Positions 57,678 through 64,000 of a stretch of DNA of 64,000 bases are shown in pieces. Numbering within the stretch: the first letter of the stretch is position 1; the number at the start of each line of letters is the position of its first letter. Location: the NCBI RefSeq assembly GCF_001187505.1, contig NZ_CP012150.1, forward strand, positions 3,658,001 through 3,722,000, read 5' to 3'. The notes below the pieces were generated by a model, which saw only the letters and a program-made list of their open reading frames with translations, was not told where the DNA came from and did no database searches. Both the position numbers and the translations under genes were made by a program. Source of the stretch: Mycolicibacterium goodii (GTDB lineage Bacteria > Actinomycetota > Actinomycetes > Mycobacteriales > Mycobacteriaceae).

Positions 57678-58748
57678 ATGTCCGAGGTGACCACGCTGCC
57701 GCTGAGGCCGTTGTCGCCCGTGCTCGGCGCCGAGGTCAACGGGATCGACCTGCGCAAACCACTCACCGCGGGTTTGCGTGCGGCGATCTGGCAGGCGTTG
57801 TCGCGACATCTGGTGCTGGTTTTCCGTGAGCAGATCCTGACCCCCGCCGAGCAGATCGACTTCATGTCCGGGCTCGGGCCGCTCGCGCCGTCGAGCCCGG
57901 TGATCCCCGGCATCAGCCGGGAGCACCACCAGGTCAAGGCGGTCGACGCGCGGCGCGAAGACGGCCGCGTCGACTACTGGCACAGCGACATCACCTACAT
58001 GCTCGAACCGCCGTCGGTGACCTCGCTGTTCGCCCGGGTGCTTCCGCCGACCGGCGGTGACACCGAGTTCGCCTCGGCGGTGGCCGGTTACGAGCAGTTG
58101 AGCGCGCCGCTACGCGGTCTCGTCGACGGGCTCACGGCGCTGCACGACGACGCCGGACTCTCGGCGTACCTCGACGTCAACGGTCCCGGGGTGTGGGAGG
58201 ACCGTCTGGTGCGTGACCTGCCGCCGGTGCGGCACCCGGTGGTGGTGACCAGTCCGCGGTCGGGGCGGCGCGGGCTGTTCGTCAACCACGCGTTCACGCG
58301 GTCGATCTCCGGGCTCGCCGCCGACGAGAGCGACGCGCTGCTGTCGCTGCTGCTGGCGCGTTTGACCCGGCCCGAGAACACCGTGCGGATCCGTTGGGAG
58401 CCGGGAACATTGGTGCTCTCCGACAACTGGTCGACGATCCACCGGGGGATCAACGACTACGGTGCGGCCACCCGGATCCTGCACAAGGTGAGCCTGCGCG
58501 GCCAACGCCCACCGGGCTCGTCGATCTCACCGACCAGCGATCAGAACAGCAGGTCGGCGTCCGGCACGTGCTGGATGGCACCGGCACCGCCGGCGAGGAT
58601 GCGGGCGAACTCCGCGACGTCGCCGTCGCGCAGGCGATCGGACGGACCGGCCACCTCGACCGCGGCGATCGCGACACCACTGGAGTCGAGCACCGGTGCG
58701 CCGACGCTGCGGATGCCAGGCACCTCCTCACCTTTGGACACCGCATAG
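57678..58748 (+). CDS. TauD/TfdA-family dioxygenase with unusual C-terminal extension
   Basis: 356-residue Fe(II)/2-oxoglutarate dioxygenase. The metal triad is HSD in VDYWHSDITYMLEPPS and the distal His in SDNWSTIHRGINDYG. The 2-oxoglutarate-binding Arg is probably in ATRILHKVSLRG. Relatives oxygenate taurine or alkylsulfonates to release sulfite. The homologous part ends near residue 277 (LRGQRPPG). The remaining 79 residues are Ser/Pro/Ala/Arg-rich, have no family likeness, and are encoded antisense to the IclR gene (overlap 58541-58748). Either the original stop was lost or this is a natural tail. Confidence 0.82.
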   Translation: MSEVTTLPLRPLSPVLGAEVNGIDLRKPLTAGLRAAIWQALSRHLVLVFREQILTPAEQIDFMSGLGPLAPSSPVIPGISREHHQVKAVDARREDGRVDYWHSDITYMLEPPSVTSLFARVLPPTGGDTEFASAVAGYEQLSAPLRGLVDGLTALHDDAGLSAYLDVNGPGVWEDRLVRDLPPVRHPVVVTSPRSGRRGLFVNHAFTRSISGLAADESDALLSLLLARLTRPENTVRIRWEPGTLVLSDNWSTIHRGINDYGAATRILHKVSLRGQRPPGSSISPTSDQNSRSASGTCWMAPAPPARMRANSATSPSRRRSDGPATSTAAIATPLESSTGAPTLRMPGTSSPLDTA

Positions 58749-59353
58749 CCACGGTCGCGGGTGGCGCGCAGGTCGGCGGTGAGGCCGCGCACGGTCGTGA
58801 CGGTCTCGGCCGTGAGCGCGGACAGCGGAGTGAGGCTGCGGACCAGGTCGTCCGCGGGTTCGGGCGCCCACGCCAGCAGGGCCTTGCCGAGCGCCGATGC
58901 GTGCAGGGCGATCCGGTCCCCGACCTTGCGCTCGAACCGCAACTGATGCGATGACGGCACATGCAGCAGAACCACCGCCTCACCGTTGATCCGCGCGCCC
59001 AAGCTGATCGATTCGCCCGTCCGGGCGGCCAGTGCCGTGAGGATGTCGGCGGTGTTGGCGGTGCGGTCGGCGGTCAGCAGTCCGTTGGCGATCTCGATGA
59101 GCACCGGTCCCGGGCTGTAGCGGTCGCTGGCGGCGTCCTGCTCCAGCAGGCCGCTGGCCACCAGGGTCTGCAGCAACCGGTGGGCGGTGCTCACGTTGAG
59201 GCCCACCTCGCGGGCGAGGTCGGACAGCCGCAGATCGCGTCGCCCCCCGGTGAAACGGGCCAGCAGCGCCGAAGCACTGAGCACCGACCGCACGATGCCC
59301 CGCTGACCCTGCTCGGGCGAATCCTCCGCCGGGCCGGCGGCACTGGCTGGCAT
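58541..59353 (-). CDS. IclR-family transcriptional regulator
   Basis: 270-residue IclR regulator. The N-terminal helix-turn-helix is LRLSDLAREVGLNVSTAHRLLQTLVASGLLEQD (about residues 40-75). The C-terminal effector domain is about 85-265 (ALAARTGESISLGARINGEAVVLLHV, LHASALGKALLAW, RGYAVSKGEEVPGIRSVGAPV). It is divergent from the oxygenase-rhodanese operon with a 174-bp gap carrying a perfect 15-bp palindrome; a related site lies before tauD and the DszC-like gene. It probably senses a sulfur compound and regulates both arms. Confidence 0.9.
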   Translation of the reverse strand: MPASAAGPAEDSPEQGQRGIVRSVLSASALLARFTGGRRDLRLSDLAREVGLNVSTAHRLLQTLVASGLLEQDAASDRYSPGPVLIEIANGLLTADRTANTADILTALAARTGESISLGARINGEAVVLLHVPSSHQLRFERKVGDRIALHASALGKALLAWAPEPADDLVRSLTPLSALTAETVTTVRGLTADLRATRDRGYAVSKGEEVPGIRSVGAPVLDSSGVAIAAVEVAGPSDRLRDGDVAEFARILAGGAGAIQHVPDADLLF

Positions 59354-59425
59354 TGCGCCATTAGACCATCCCGCCGCAGCGGGCCGGGGATGCCCGGCCG
59401 GGCCGATCGCGGCGTTCGCGCGCGT

Positions 59426-59460
59426 TTTCGCTGTGCGAAATAGTTTCGTGCAATGCGAGA
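59426..59460. promoter_or_regulatory. IclR-type operators, right copy pair
   Basis: TTTCGCTGTGCGAAA (59426-59440) is a perfect palindrome (six-base arms, TGT centre). TTTCGTGCAATGCGAGA (59444-59460) is a weaker copy starting 18 bp later. They lie about 70 to 100 bp above the ATG of the fusion gene, where IclR proteins usually bind. Confidence 0.65.
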
Positions 59461-59527
59461 TTAAATGTTGTCAGGTGTCCGGCGGCGCCCGTAGCGTCTG
59501 GACGTCCGAGGAATCCCTGCGAATCGA

Positions 59528-62443
59528 ATGGCCCGCGTGAGCACTCAGCCTGCACGTCAACTGCACCTCAACGCCAACATCACCGATGCGGGCAAGCATC
59601 CCAGTGCGTGGCGTCACCAGAAGGACCCGTTGGCGTTCCTCACCCCCGACTACTTCGTCGAGATCGGCCAGATCGCCGAGCGAGCCACCTTCGACGCGAT
59701 CTTCCTGTCCGACTGGCCCGCGCTGGCCGAGAACCCGCCCGCCAAACCGTGGCAGTCGCTCGACCCCACCGTGGTGCTCGCCGCGGTCGCGCAGGCCACC
59801 AGCCGCATCGGCCTGATCGGCACGGCGTCAACGACTTTCAATGCGCCGTACGAGCTCGCCAGGCGGTTCGCGTCGTTGGATCACCTGAGCCGTGGCCGGG
59901 TCGCGTGGAACATCGTCACCACCATGCACCCGCAGGCCGCGGCCAACTTCGGGGCCGAGGGCATCCCCGACCGCGACGAGCGCTATGCGCAGGCCGACGA
60001 GTTCGTCGACGTCGTCACCAAACTGTGGGACTCGTGGCCGGCCGACGGACTGCGGCCCGACGCCGCGACGGGAATCTTCAGCGGCCGGGAGCCGATTCCC
60101 GGCATCGACCACGTCGGCGTCCACTACCGCGTGGGCGGCCCGCTCAACGTGCCCCGCACGCCGCAGGGCAGGCCGGTGCTGGTGCAGGCCGGATCCTCCG
60201 AACCGGGCAAGAACCTCGCGGCCCGCTGGGCCGACGTGGTCTTCACGGTGCAGACGGTTTTCGAAGAGGCGCAGCAGTTCTACGCCGACATCAACGCCAG
60301 GGCCCGCGGCCACGGCAGGCCCGCGGGCTCGGTCCTGGTGCTGCCCGGGCTGTTCCCCGTGGTCGGGTCCACCGAGGAGGAGGCGCTGCGCCGGCTGCGG
60401 GAGTTCAACGACCAGTTGGACTATTGCCGCGAACTGCGCCGCCTGGCCGGACAACTCGGGGTGGCGGTCGACGACCTGCACCTCGACAAGCCTCTGGACC
60501 CGCGGTGCCTGGGCGACCTCACCTCGGTGCAGACCTCGCACGGATTCCTCAACACCACAGTCAGTTTCGCGCTGCAATCCGGCCTGACCATCCGTGAGCT
60601 CATCGACCGCAACGGCGGGGCGCACCGCATGATCGTGGGCACCCCCGAGCAGATCGCCGACGACATGGCCCACTGGCTGAACGGATACGCCGCCGACGGG
60701 TTCAACCTGAACTTCGACGTCTACCCCGAGGGCCTGCGCCGGTTCGCCGATCACGTGGTGCCCGAACTGCGGCGGCGTGGACTGTTCCGCCACGAGTACC
60801 AGACCACGACCCTGCGCGGTCACCTCGGACTGGCAGGGCGGCCCGCACTTCCCCCGAGAACCCAACCGCCGAGAACAAGACAGTTAGGAACGTCCATGGC
60901 GCAACGCATCCCGGCCGCAGAGTTGCTGGATGCCCTGCAGAACTCCGATCGCCAGATCGCGCTGCTCGACCTGCGCAGCCCGCTGGAGCGCAGCAACGGC
61001 CACATCGCGGTGAGCGCCGGTCTGCCGTTGCACGATGTCGAGCAGCACATCGCCGATCTGGTGCCGCTCACCTCGACACCCATCGTCCTGGCCAGCCGCC
61101 CCGAACTCGACGAGCGCGGCGCCGAGCTGCTCCAACGGCTCGGGTACCGCGACGTCTCGGTGCTCGCCGACGGCCTGGACGGCTGGAAGAGCGCGGGCGG
61201 ACGCATCTACACCGGCACCAACGTGCGCAGCAAGACCCTCGGCGAGTGGATCGAGCACACCTTCAGCACCCCGACCGTCGACGGCGAGACCGTCGACGCG
61301 TGGCGCGCGGCCGGCGAGGACGTCGTGTTCCTCGACAGCCGCACCCCGGCGGAGTACCGCCACCACCACATCCCCGGCGGGCACAACACCGGCGGTGGCG
61401 CCGAGATCGCCTACCGCGCAGCGCAGGTCATCAAGAACCCGGACACCAAGGTGGTGATCAACTGCCAGGGCCGCACCCGCGGGATCGTCGGCGCGCAGTC
61501 ACTGATCAACACCGGCATCGCCAACCCGGTGTTCTCGCTGCACAACGGGACCCCGGCGTGGGAGCAGTCCGGCCGCCCGTTGGAGTTCGGCACAGGGTCG
61601 GAACTGCCCGCCCCCGACACGGTCGCACCGGACCTCAAGGACTGGGCGCGCCGCACCCTGGACTCGGCGGGTGCGCGCGTCATCGACATCGCCGAGGCGC
61701 AGCGGTATCTCGACGACACCGCCTCGGTGACGTACCTGCTCGACGTCCGCTCGCCGGGCGAATTCGCCGAAGGGCATTTCTCCGCGGCGGTTTCGGCGCC
61801 GGGTGGTCAGCTAATCCAGGCCACCGACGATTATGTCGCGGTGCACAAGAGCCGCCTGGTGCTCGCCGACACCGCCGATTTCGTGCGCGCGGCCAACACC
61901 GTGCAGTGGTTGCGCCACCTTCACGACGGGCCGCTGACGGTGGTCGCGGTCACCGCCGACGCCGACCTGGTCCGCCCGAACCGGTTGACGATCCCGACGC
62001 CCGCGGTGCGCACGGTGTCCGCCGCCGAGTTGCCCACGCTCGATTCGGCGCGGTTGGTGGACCTGCGGTCGTCGACGCGGTACGCGGCCGGGCACCTGCC
62101 CGGATCGGTGCACGCGCGCCGCGAACACCTCGCCGACATCGTCGCGGCCGCCGACGGTGCACCCGTCGTACTGATCGGCGACGCCGACTATGTTGCCGAA
62201 CATCTCGTCGAGGGTCTCGACGGCGACGTCCGTGTGCTGGCCGGCGGGATCGAGGCGGTGGCCGATGCGCTCACCGACGCCGACCCGCGCCACGCCGGGG
62301 AGATCGTCGACCGGACCGGGCCGCCGGACTTCGGGCCCGAGCGCGCCGCCTGGTACGAGGCGTACTTCGCGTGGGAACTCAACCTGCTCACCGAATCCGA
62401 GGGCGACCCGTTCTTCGATTTCGCGGCGGTGGCGGGATCATGA
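59528..62443 (+). CDS. LLM flavin monooxygenase fused to four rhodanese-like domains
   Basis: 971-residue protein. Residues about 10-440 form a bacterial-luciferase-like monooxygenase of the NtaA/SnaA/DszA group (LHLNANITDAGKHPSAWRHQ, ATFDAIFLSDWPALAENP, GRVAWNIVTTMHPQAAANFG, PVLVQAGSSEPGKNLAARWAD). Residues about 460-910 hold four rhodanese folds with DLRSP, DSRTPAEYRHHHIPGG, DVRSPGEFAEGHF and DLRSSTRYAAGHLPG. Only the second keeps a catalytic loop, NCQGRTRG with Cys646; the others are degenerate. An in-frame ATG at 60896 with AGGA eight bases upstream starts a possible stand-alone rhodanese. The monooxygenase presumably splits a C-S bond with FMNH2, and the rhodanese part captures sulfite or persulfide sulfur; this is inference. 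Confidence 0.83.
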   Translation: MARVSTQPARQLHLNANITDAGKHPSAWRHQKDPLAFLTPDYFVEIGQIAERATFDAIFLSDWPALAENPPAKPWQSLDPTVVLAAVAQATSRIGLIGTASTTFNAPYELARRFASLDHLSRGRVAWNIVTTMHPQAAANFGAEGIPDRDERYAQADEFVDVVTKLWDSWPADGLRPDAATGIFSGREPIPGIDHVGVHYRVGGPLNVPRTPQGRPVLVQAGSSEPGKNLAARWADVVFTVQTVFEEAQQFYADINARARGHGRPAGSVLVLPGLFPVVGSTEEEALRRLREFNDQLDYCRELRRLAGQLGVAVDDLHLDKPLDPRCLGDLTSVQTSHGFLNTTVSFALQSGLTIRELIDRNGGAHRMIVGTPEQIADDMAHWLNGYAADGFNLNFDVYPEGLRRFADHVVPELRRRGLFRHEYQTTTLRGHLGLAGRPALPPRTQPPRTRQLGTSMAQRIPAAELLDALQNSDRQIALLDLRSPLERSNGHIAVSAGLPLHDVEQHIADLVPLTSTPIVLASRPELDERGAELLQRLGYRDVSVLADGLDGWKSAGGRIYTGTNVRSKTLGEWIEHTFSTPTVDGETVDAWRAAGEDVVFLDSRTPAEYRHHHIPGGHNTGGGAEIAYRAAQVIKNPDTKVVINCQGRTRGIVGAQSLINTGIANPVFSLHNGTPAWEQSGRPLEFGTGSELPAPDTVAPDLKDWARRTLDSAGARVIDIAEAQRYLDDTASVTYLLDVRSPGEFAEGHFSAAVSAPGGQLIQATDDYVAVHKSRLVLADTADFVRAANTVQWLRHLHDGPLTVVAVTADADLVRPNRLTIPTPAVRTVSAAELPTLDSARLVDLRSSTRYAAGHLPGSVHARREHLADIVAAADGAPVVLIGDADYVAEHLVEGLDGDVRVLAGGIEAVADALTDADPRHAGEIVDRTGPPDFGPERAAWYEAYFAWELNLLTESEGDPFFDFAAVAGS
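60896..60898 (+). other. possible internal start of the rhodanese half
   Basis: ATG preceded by TTAGGAACGTCC. The protein from here would be 515 residues, the usual size of stand-alone four-domain rhodanese homology proteins. In another frame a TAG lies at 60885-60887, just where a separate monooxygenase gene would be expected to stop. The fusion could therefore be real or the result of a frameshift. Confidence 0.45.
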
Positions 62444-63330
62444 CCGACACCGCGACGGTGGTCCGTGCCGGACCACCGGACACCGACACCGCGACGACGC
62501 CGCCGACGCCTGCGGTCGTCGAGCGGGACTTCCACCCGGATGCGCACGAATCACGGCGTGTGAGAACGCGAAAGCTGAGCGTGGCAGTCCGCTTCGTGAT
62601 ACCGGTGCTGCTGGTGGTGGTGTGGCAGGTGGCCGCCGCGTCGGAACTGGTGAGCCCGAGTGTGCTGCCCGGTCCGCTGACGATCCTGCAGAGCTACCGC
62701 GAGTTGTGGCAGACCGGCGATCTGCAGGCGGCGCTGCCCATCTCGTTGCAGCGGGCCGGGCTGGGCCTGCTGATCGGGGGTACCGCGGGTCTGGTCCTCG
62801 GCATCGCCGCGGGCCTGTGGGCCGTGGCTGAGCGCATCTACGACGCACCGCTGCAGATGCTGCGCACCATCCCGTTCATCGCGATGGTGCCGCTGTTCGT
62901 GGTGTGGTTCGGCATCGGCGAGGAATCCAAGGTGGCGCTGATCGTGGGCGCGTCGATCTTCCCGGTGTACCTGAACACCTATCACGGCATCCGGGCCATC
63001 GACCGCAAGCTGCTGGAGGTCGGGCAGACGTTCGCGCTGAGCCGGCGCGAAACCATCCGGCTCGTGGTGGTTCCGCTGGCGATGCCGTCGATCCTCGTCG
63101 GCTGGCGCTATGCGGCAGGCACCGCGCTGCTGGCCCTCGTGGCCGCCGAGCAGATCAACACCACGTCGGGGATCGGCTACATCCTCAACACCGCCAACCA
63201 GTTCCAGCGCACCGACATCATCATCGCCGGCATCCTGGTCTACGCCGCGCTCGGCATCCTCGTCGACGTGATCATGCGGCTGATCGAACGTGCCGCGCTA
63301 CCGTGGAGGGCGACTCATGACGGTCACTGA
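62440..63330 (+). CDS. ABC transporter permease, SsuC/TauC type
   Basis: 296-residue permease of the sulfonate/nitrate/taurine importer family. A Thr/Pro-rich N-terminal tail of about 50 residues precedes about six membrane helices starting VRFVIPVLLVVVWQVAAAS. The EAA loop is FALSRRETIRLVVVPLAMPSIL, where it contacts the ATPase. The ATG overlaps the fusion-gene stop (62440-62443), so sulfur-compound uptake and cleavage are cotranscribed. No substrate-binding protein is seen upstream; it may follow the ATPase beyond the window. Confidence 0.88.
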   Translation: MTDTATVVRAGPPDTDTATTPPTPAVVERDFHPDAHESRRVRTRKLSVAVRFVIPVLLVVVWQVAAASELVSPSVLPGPLTILQSYRELWQTGDLQAALPISLQRAGLGLLIGGTAGLVLGIAAGLWAVAERIYDAPLQMLRTIPFIAMVPLFVVWFGIGEESKVALIVGASIFPVYLNTYHGIRAIDRKLLEVGQTFALSRRETIRLVVVPLAMPSILVGWRYAAGTALLALVAAEQINTTSGIGYILNTANQFQRTDIIIAGILVYAALGILVDVIMRLIERAALPWRATHDGH

Positions 63331-64000
63331 GGCCGCATCGGTCATCGAGTTGAGCGGGCTGTCAAAGCAATTCGGCAGCCAGGTCATCCTCGACGATTTC
63401 GCGCTCACCGTCCGCAAGGGCGAGTTCGTCGCGTTGCTGGGCCGGTCGGGCACCGGCAAGACCACGCTGCTGCGGATCCTGGCGGGCCTGGAGGACGCGA
63501 CATCGGGGCATCTGCGCATCACCTCCCGATCCTCGGTGGTCTTCCAGGAGCCGCGGCTGATCCAGGCGCAGCGGGTGTGGAAGAACGTGGTGCTGAGCAC
63601 ATCTGGCTCCGATGCGGTGTACCGGCGGGCCCTTGCCGCGCTCACCGAGGTCGGGTTGGCCGACAAGGCCAAGGCCTGGCCCAAGAGTCTCTCCGGCGGC
63701 GAGGCGCAGCGGGTCGGCCTGGCCCGGGCCCTGTTCCGCTCACCCGAGTTGCTCCTGCTCGACGAACCGTTCGGCGCGCTCGATGCGTTCACCCGCAGGA
63801 CCGCACAGGATCTCGTGACCACGTTGTGGCAGGAACACCAGGTCGGCGTGCTGCTGGTCACCCACGACATCGAGGAGGCCGTGCTGCTGGCCGACCGCAT
63901 CGTGGTGCTGGGCCACGGCACCATCCAGGCCGACATCCCGGTGCACCTGGACCGCCCCCGTGACGTCACCTCGGCCGAGTTCAACGACATCAAACGCGCG
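63317..64000 (+). CDS. ABC transporter ATP-binding protein, SsuB/TauB type, cut by window end
   Basis: 228 codons of a sulfonate-type ATPase, missing its C-terminal residues. Walker A is LLGRSGTGKTTLL, the signature motif is KSLSGGEAQRVGLARAL, Walker B is LLLLDEPFGALDAF and the switch His is in LLVTHDIEEAVLLADR. The family is about 250 residues, so most is present. ATG 63317 overlaps the permease end by 14 bases. With the permease it would import an organosulfur compound for the upstream oxygenases. Confidence 0.9.
   Translation, partial: MTVTEAASVIELSGLSKQFGSQVILDDFALTVRKGEFVALLGRSGTGKTTLLRILAGLEDATSGHLRITSRSSVVFQEPRLIQAQRVWKNVVLSTSGSDAVYRRALAALTEVGLADKAKAWPKSLSGGEAQRVGLARALFRSPELLLLDEPFGALDAFTRRTAQDLVTTLWQEHQVGVLLVTHDIEEAVLLADRIVVLGHGTIQADIPVHLDRPRDVTSAEFNDIKRA

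Overview
The window is high-GC actinobacterial chromosome and looks like a fast-growing Mycobacterium (Mycolicibacterium), closest in feel to M. smegmatis. The core gene order korA-korB-mobA-rpfE-(saccharopine dehydrogenase-like)-valS-folC-(DUF4233)-ndk-rne-rplU-rpmA-obg-proB-nadE matches the M. tuberculosis Rv2455c to Rv2438c order as I remember it. I saw no tRNA, rRNA, transposase, integrase or CRISPR array.

Region 1 (1-23.5 kb) is an accessory block for myo-inositol and related cyclitols or sugars. On the minus strand, iolC, a Cgl0159-type aldolase, iolB, iolD, iolE and iolH form one operon, with iolT-iolG in a separate leftward unit. Divergent GntR (IolR-like) and LacI regulators face them. 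A ribose/inositol-type ABC transporter follows, then an AraC/aldo-keto reductase pair. Next comes a second, tightly coupled operon (PhyH dioxygenase, IolG-like, IolE-like, Gfo/Idh, hydroxypyruvate isomerase-like) divergent from a LacI regulator and a PfkB kinase. Two near-identical 22-bp promoter/operator elements (10393-10414 and 11367-11388) tie the iolC operon and the ABC transporter into one regulon. No iolA is present in the window.

Region 2 (23.5-35 kb) holds the 2-oxoglutarate:ferredoxin oxidoreductase korAB, mobA, two tandem rpf genes, an FAD monooxygenase divergent from a heme-dependent oxidative N-demethylase-type cluster, and an ammonium transporter with a small coupled membrane protein. 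Each rpf gene has a CRP-like site upstream, and the first has a long structured leader. The catalytic N-demethylase gene carries an apparent one-base frameshift.

Region 3 (35-56.3 kb) is the conserved core: an S9 peptidase, a saccharopine dehydrogenase-like protein, a DUF937 protein, valS-folC-DUF4233, ndk, rne, rplU-rpmA-obg-proB, a TetR/P450 pair, a sirtuin, a cysteine hydrolase and nadE. Several genes look leaderless (valS, ndk and the saccharopine dehydrogenase-like gene), with a -10 box six or seven bases before a GTG start.

Region 4 (56.3-64 kb) is a sulfur-scavenging module: a DszC-like flavin monooxygenase, a TauD-type dioxygenase, an IclR regulator, a 971-residue protein joining an LLM flavin monooxygenase to four rhodanese-like domains, and SsuC/SsuB-type ABC subunits running off the window. 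Related palindromes in front of both arms suggest that the IclR protein controls the whole module. The oxygenase-rhodanese fusion and the PhyH-containing cyclitol operon are the best candidates for undescribed biology.
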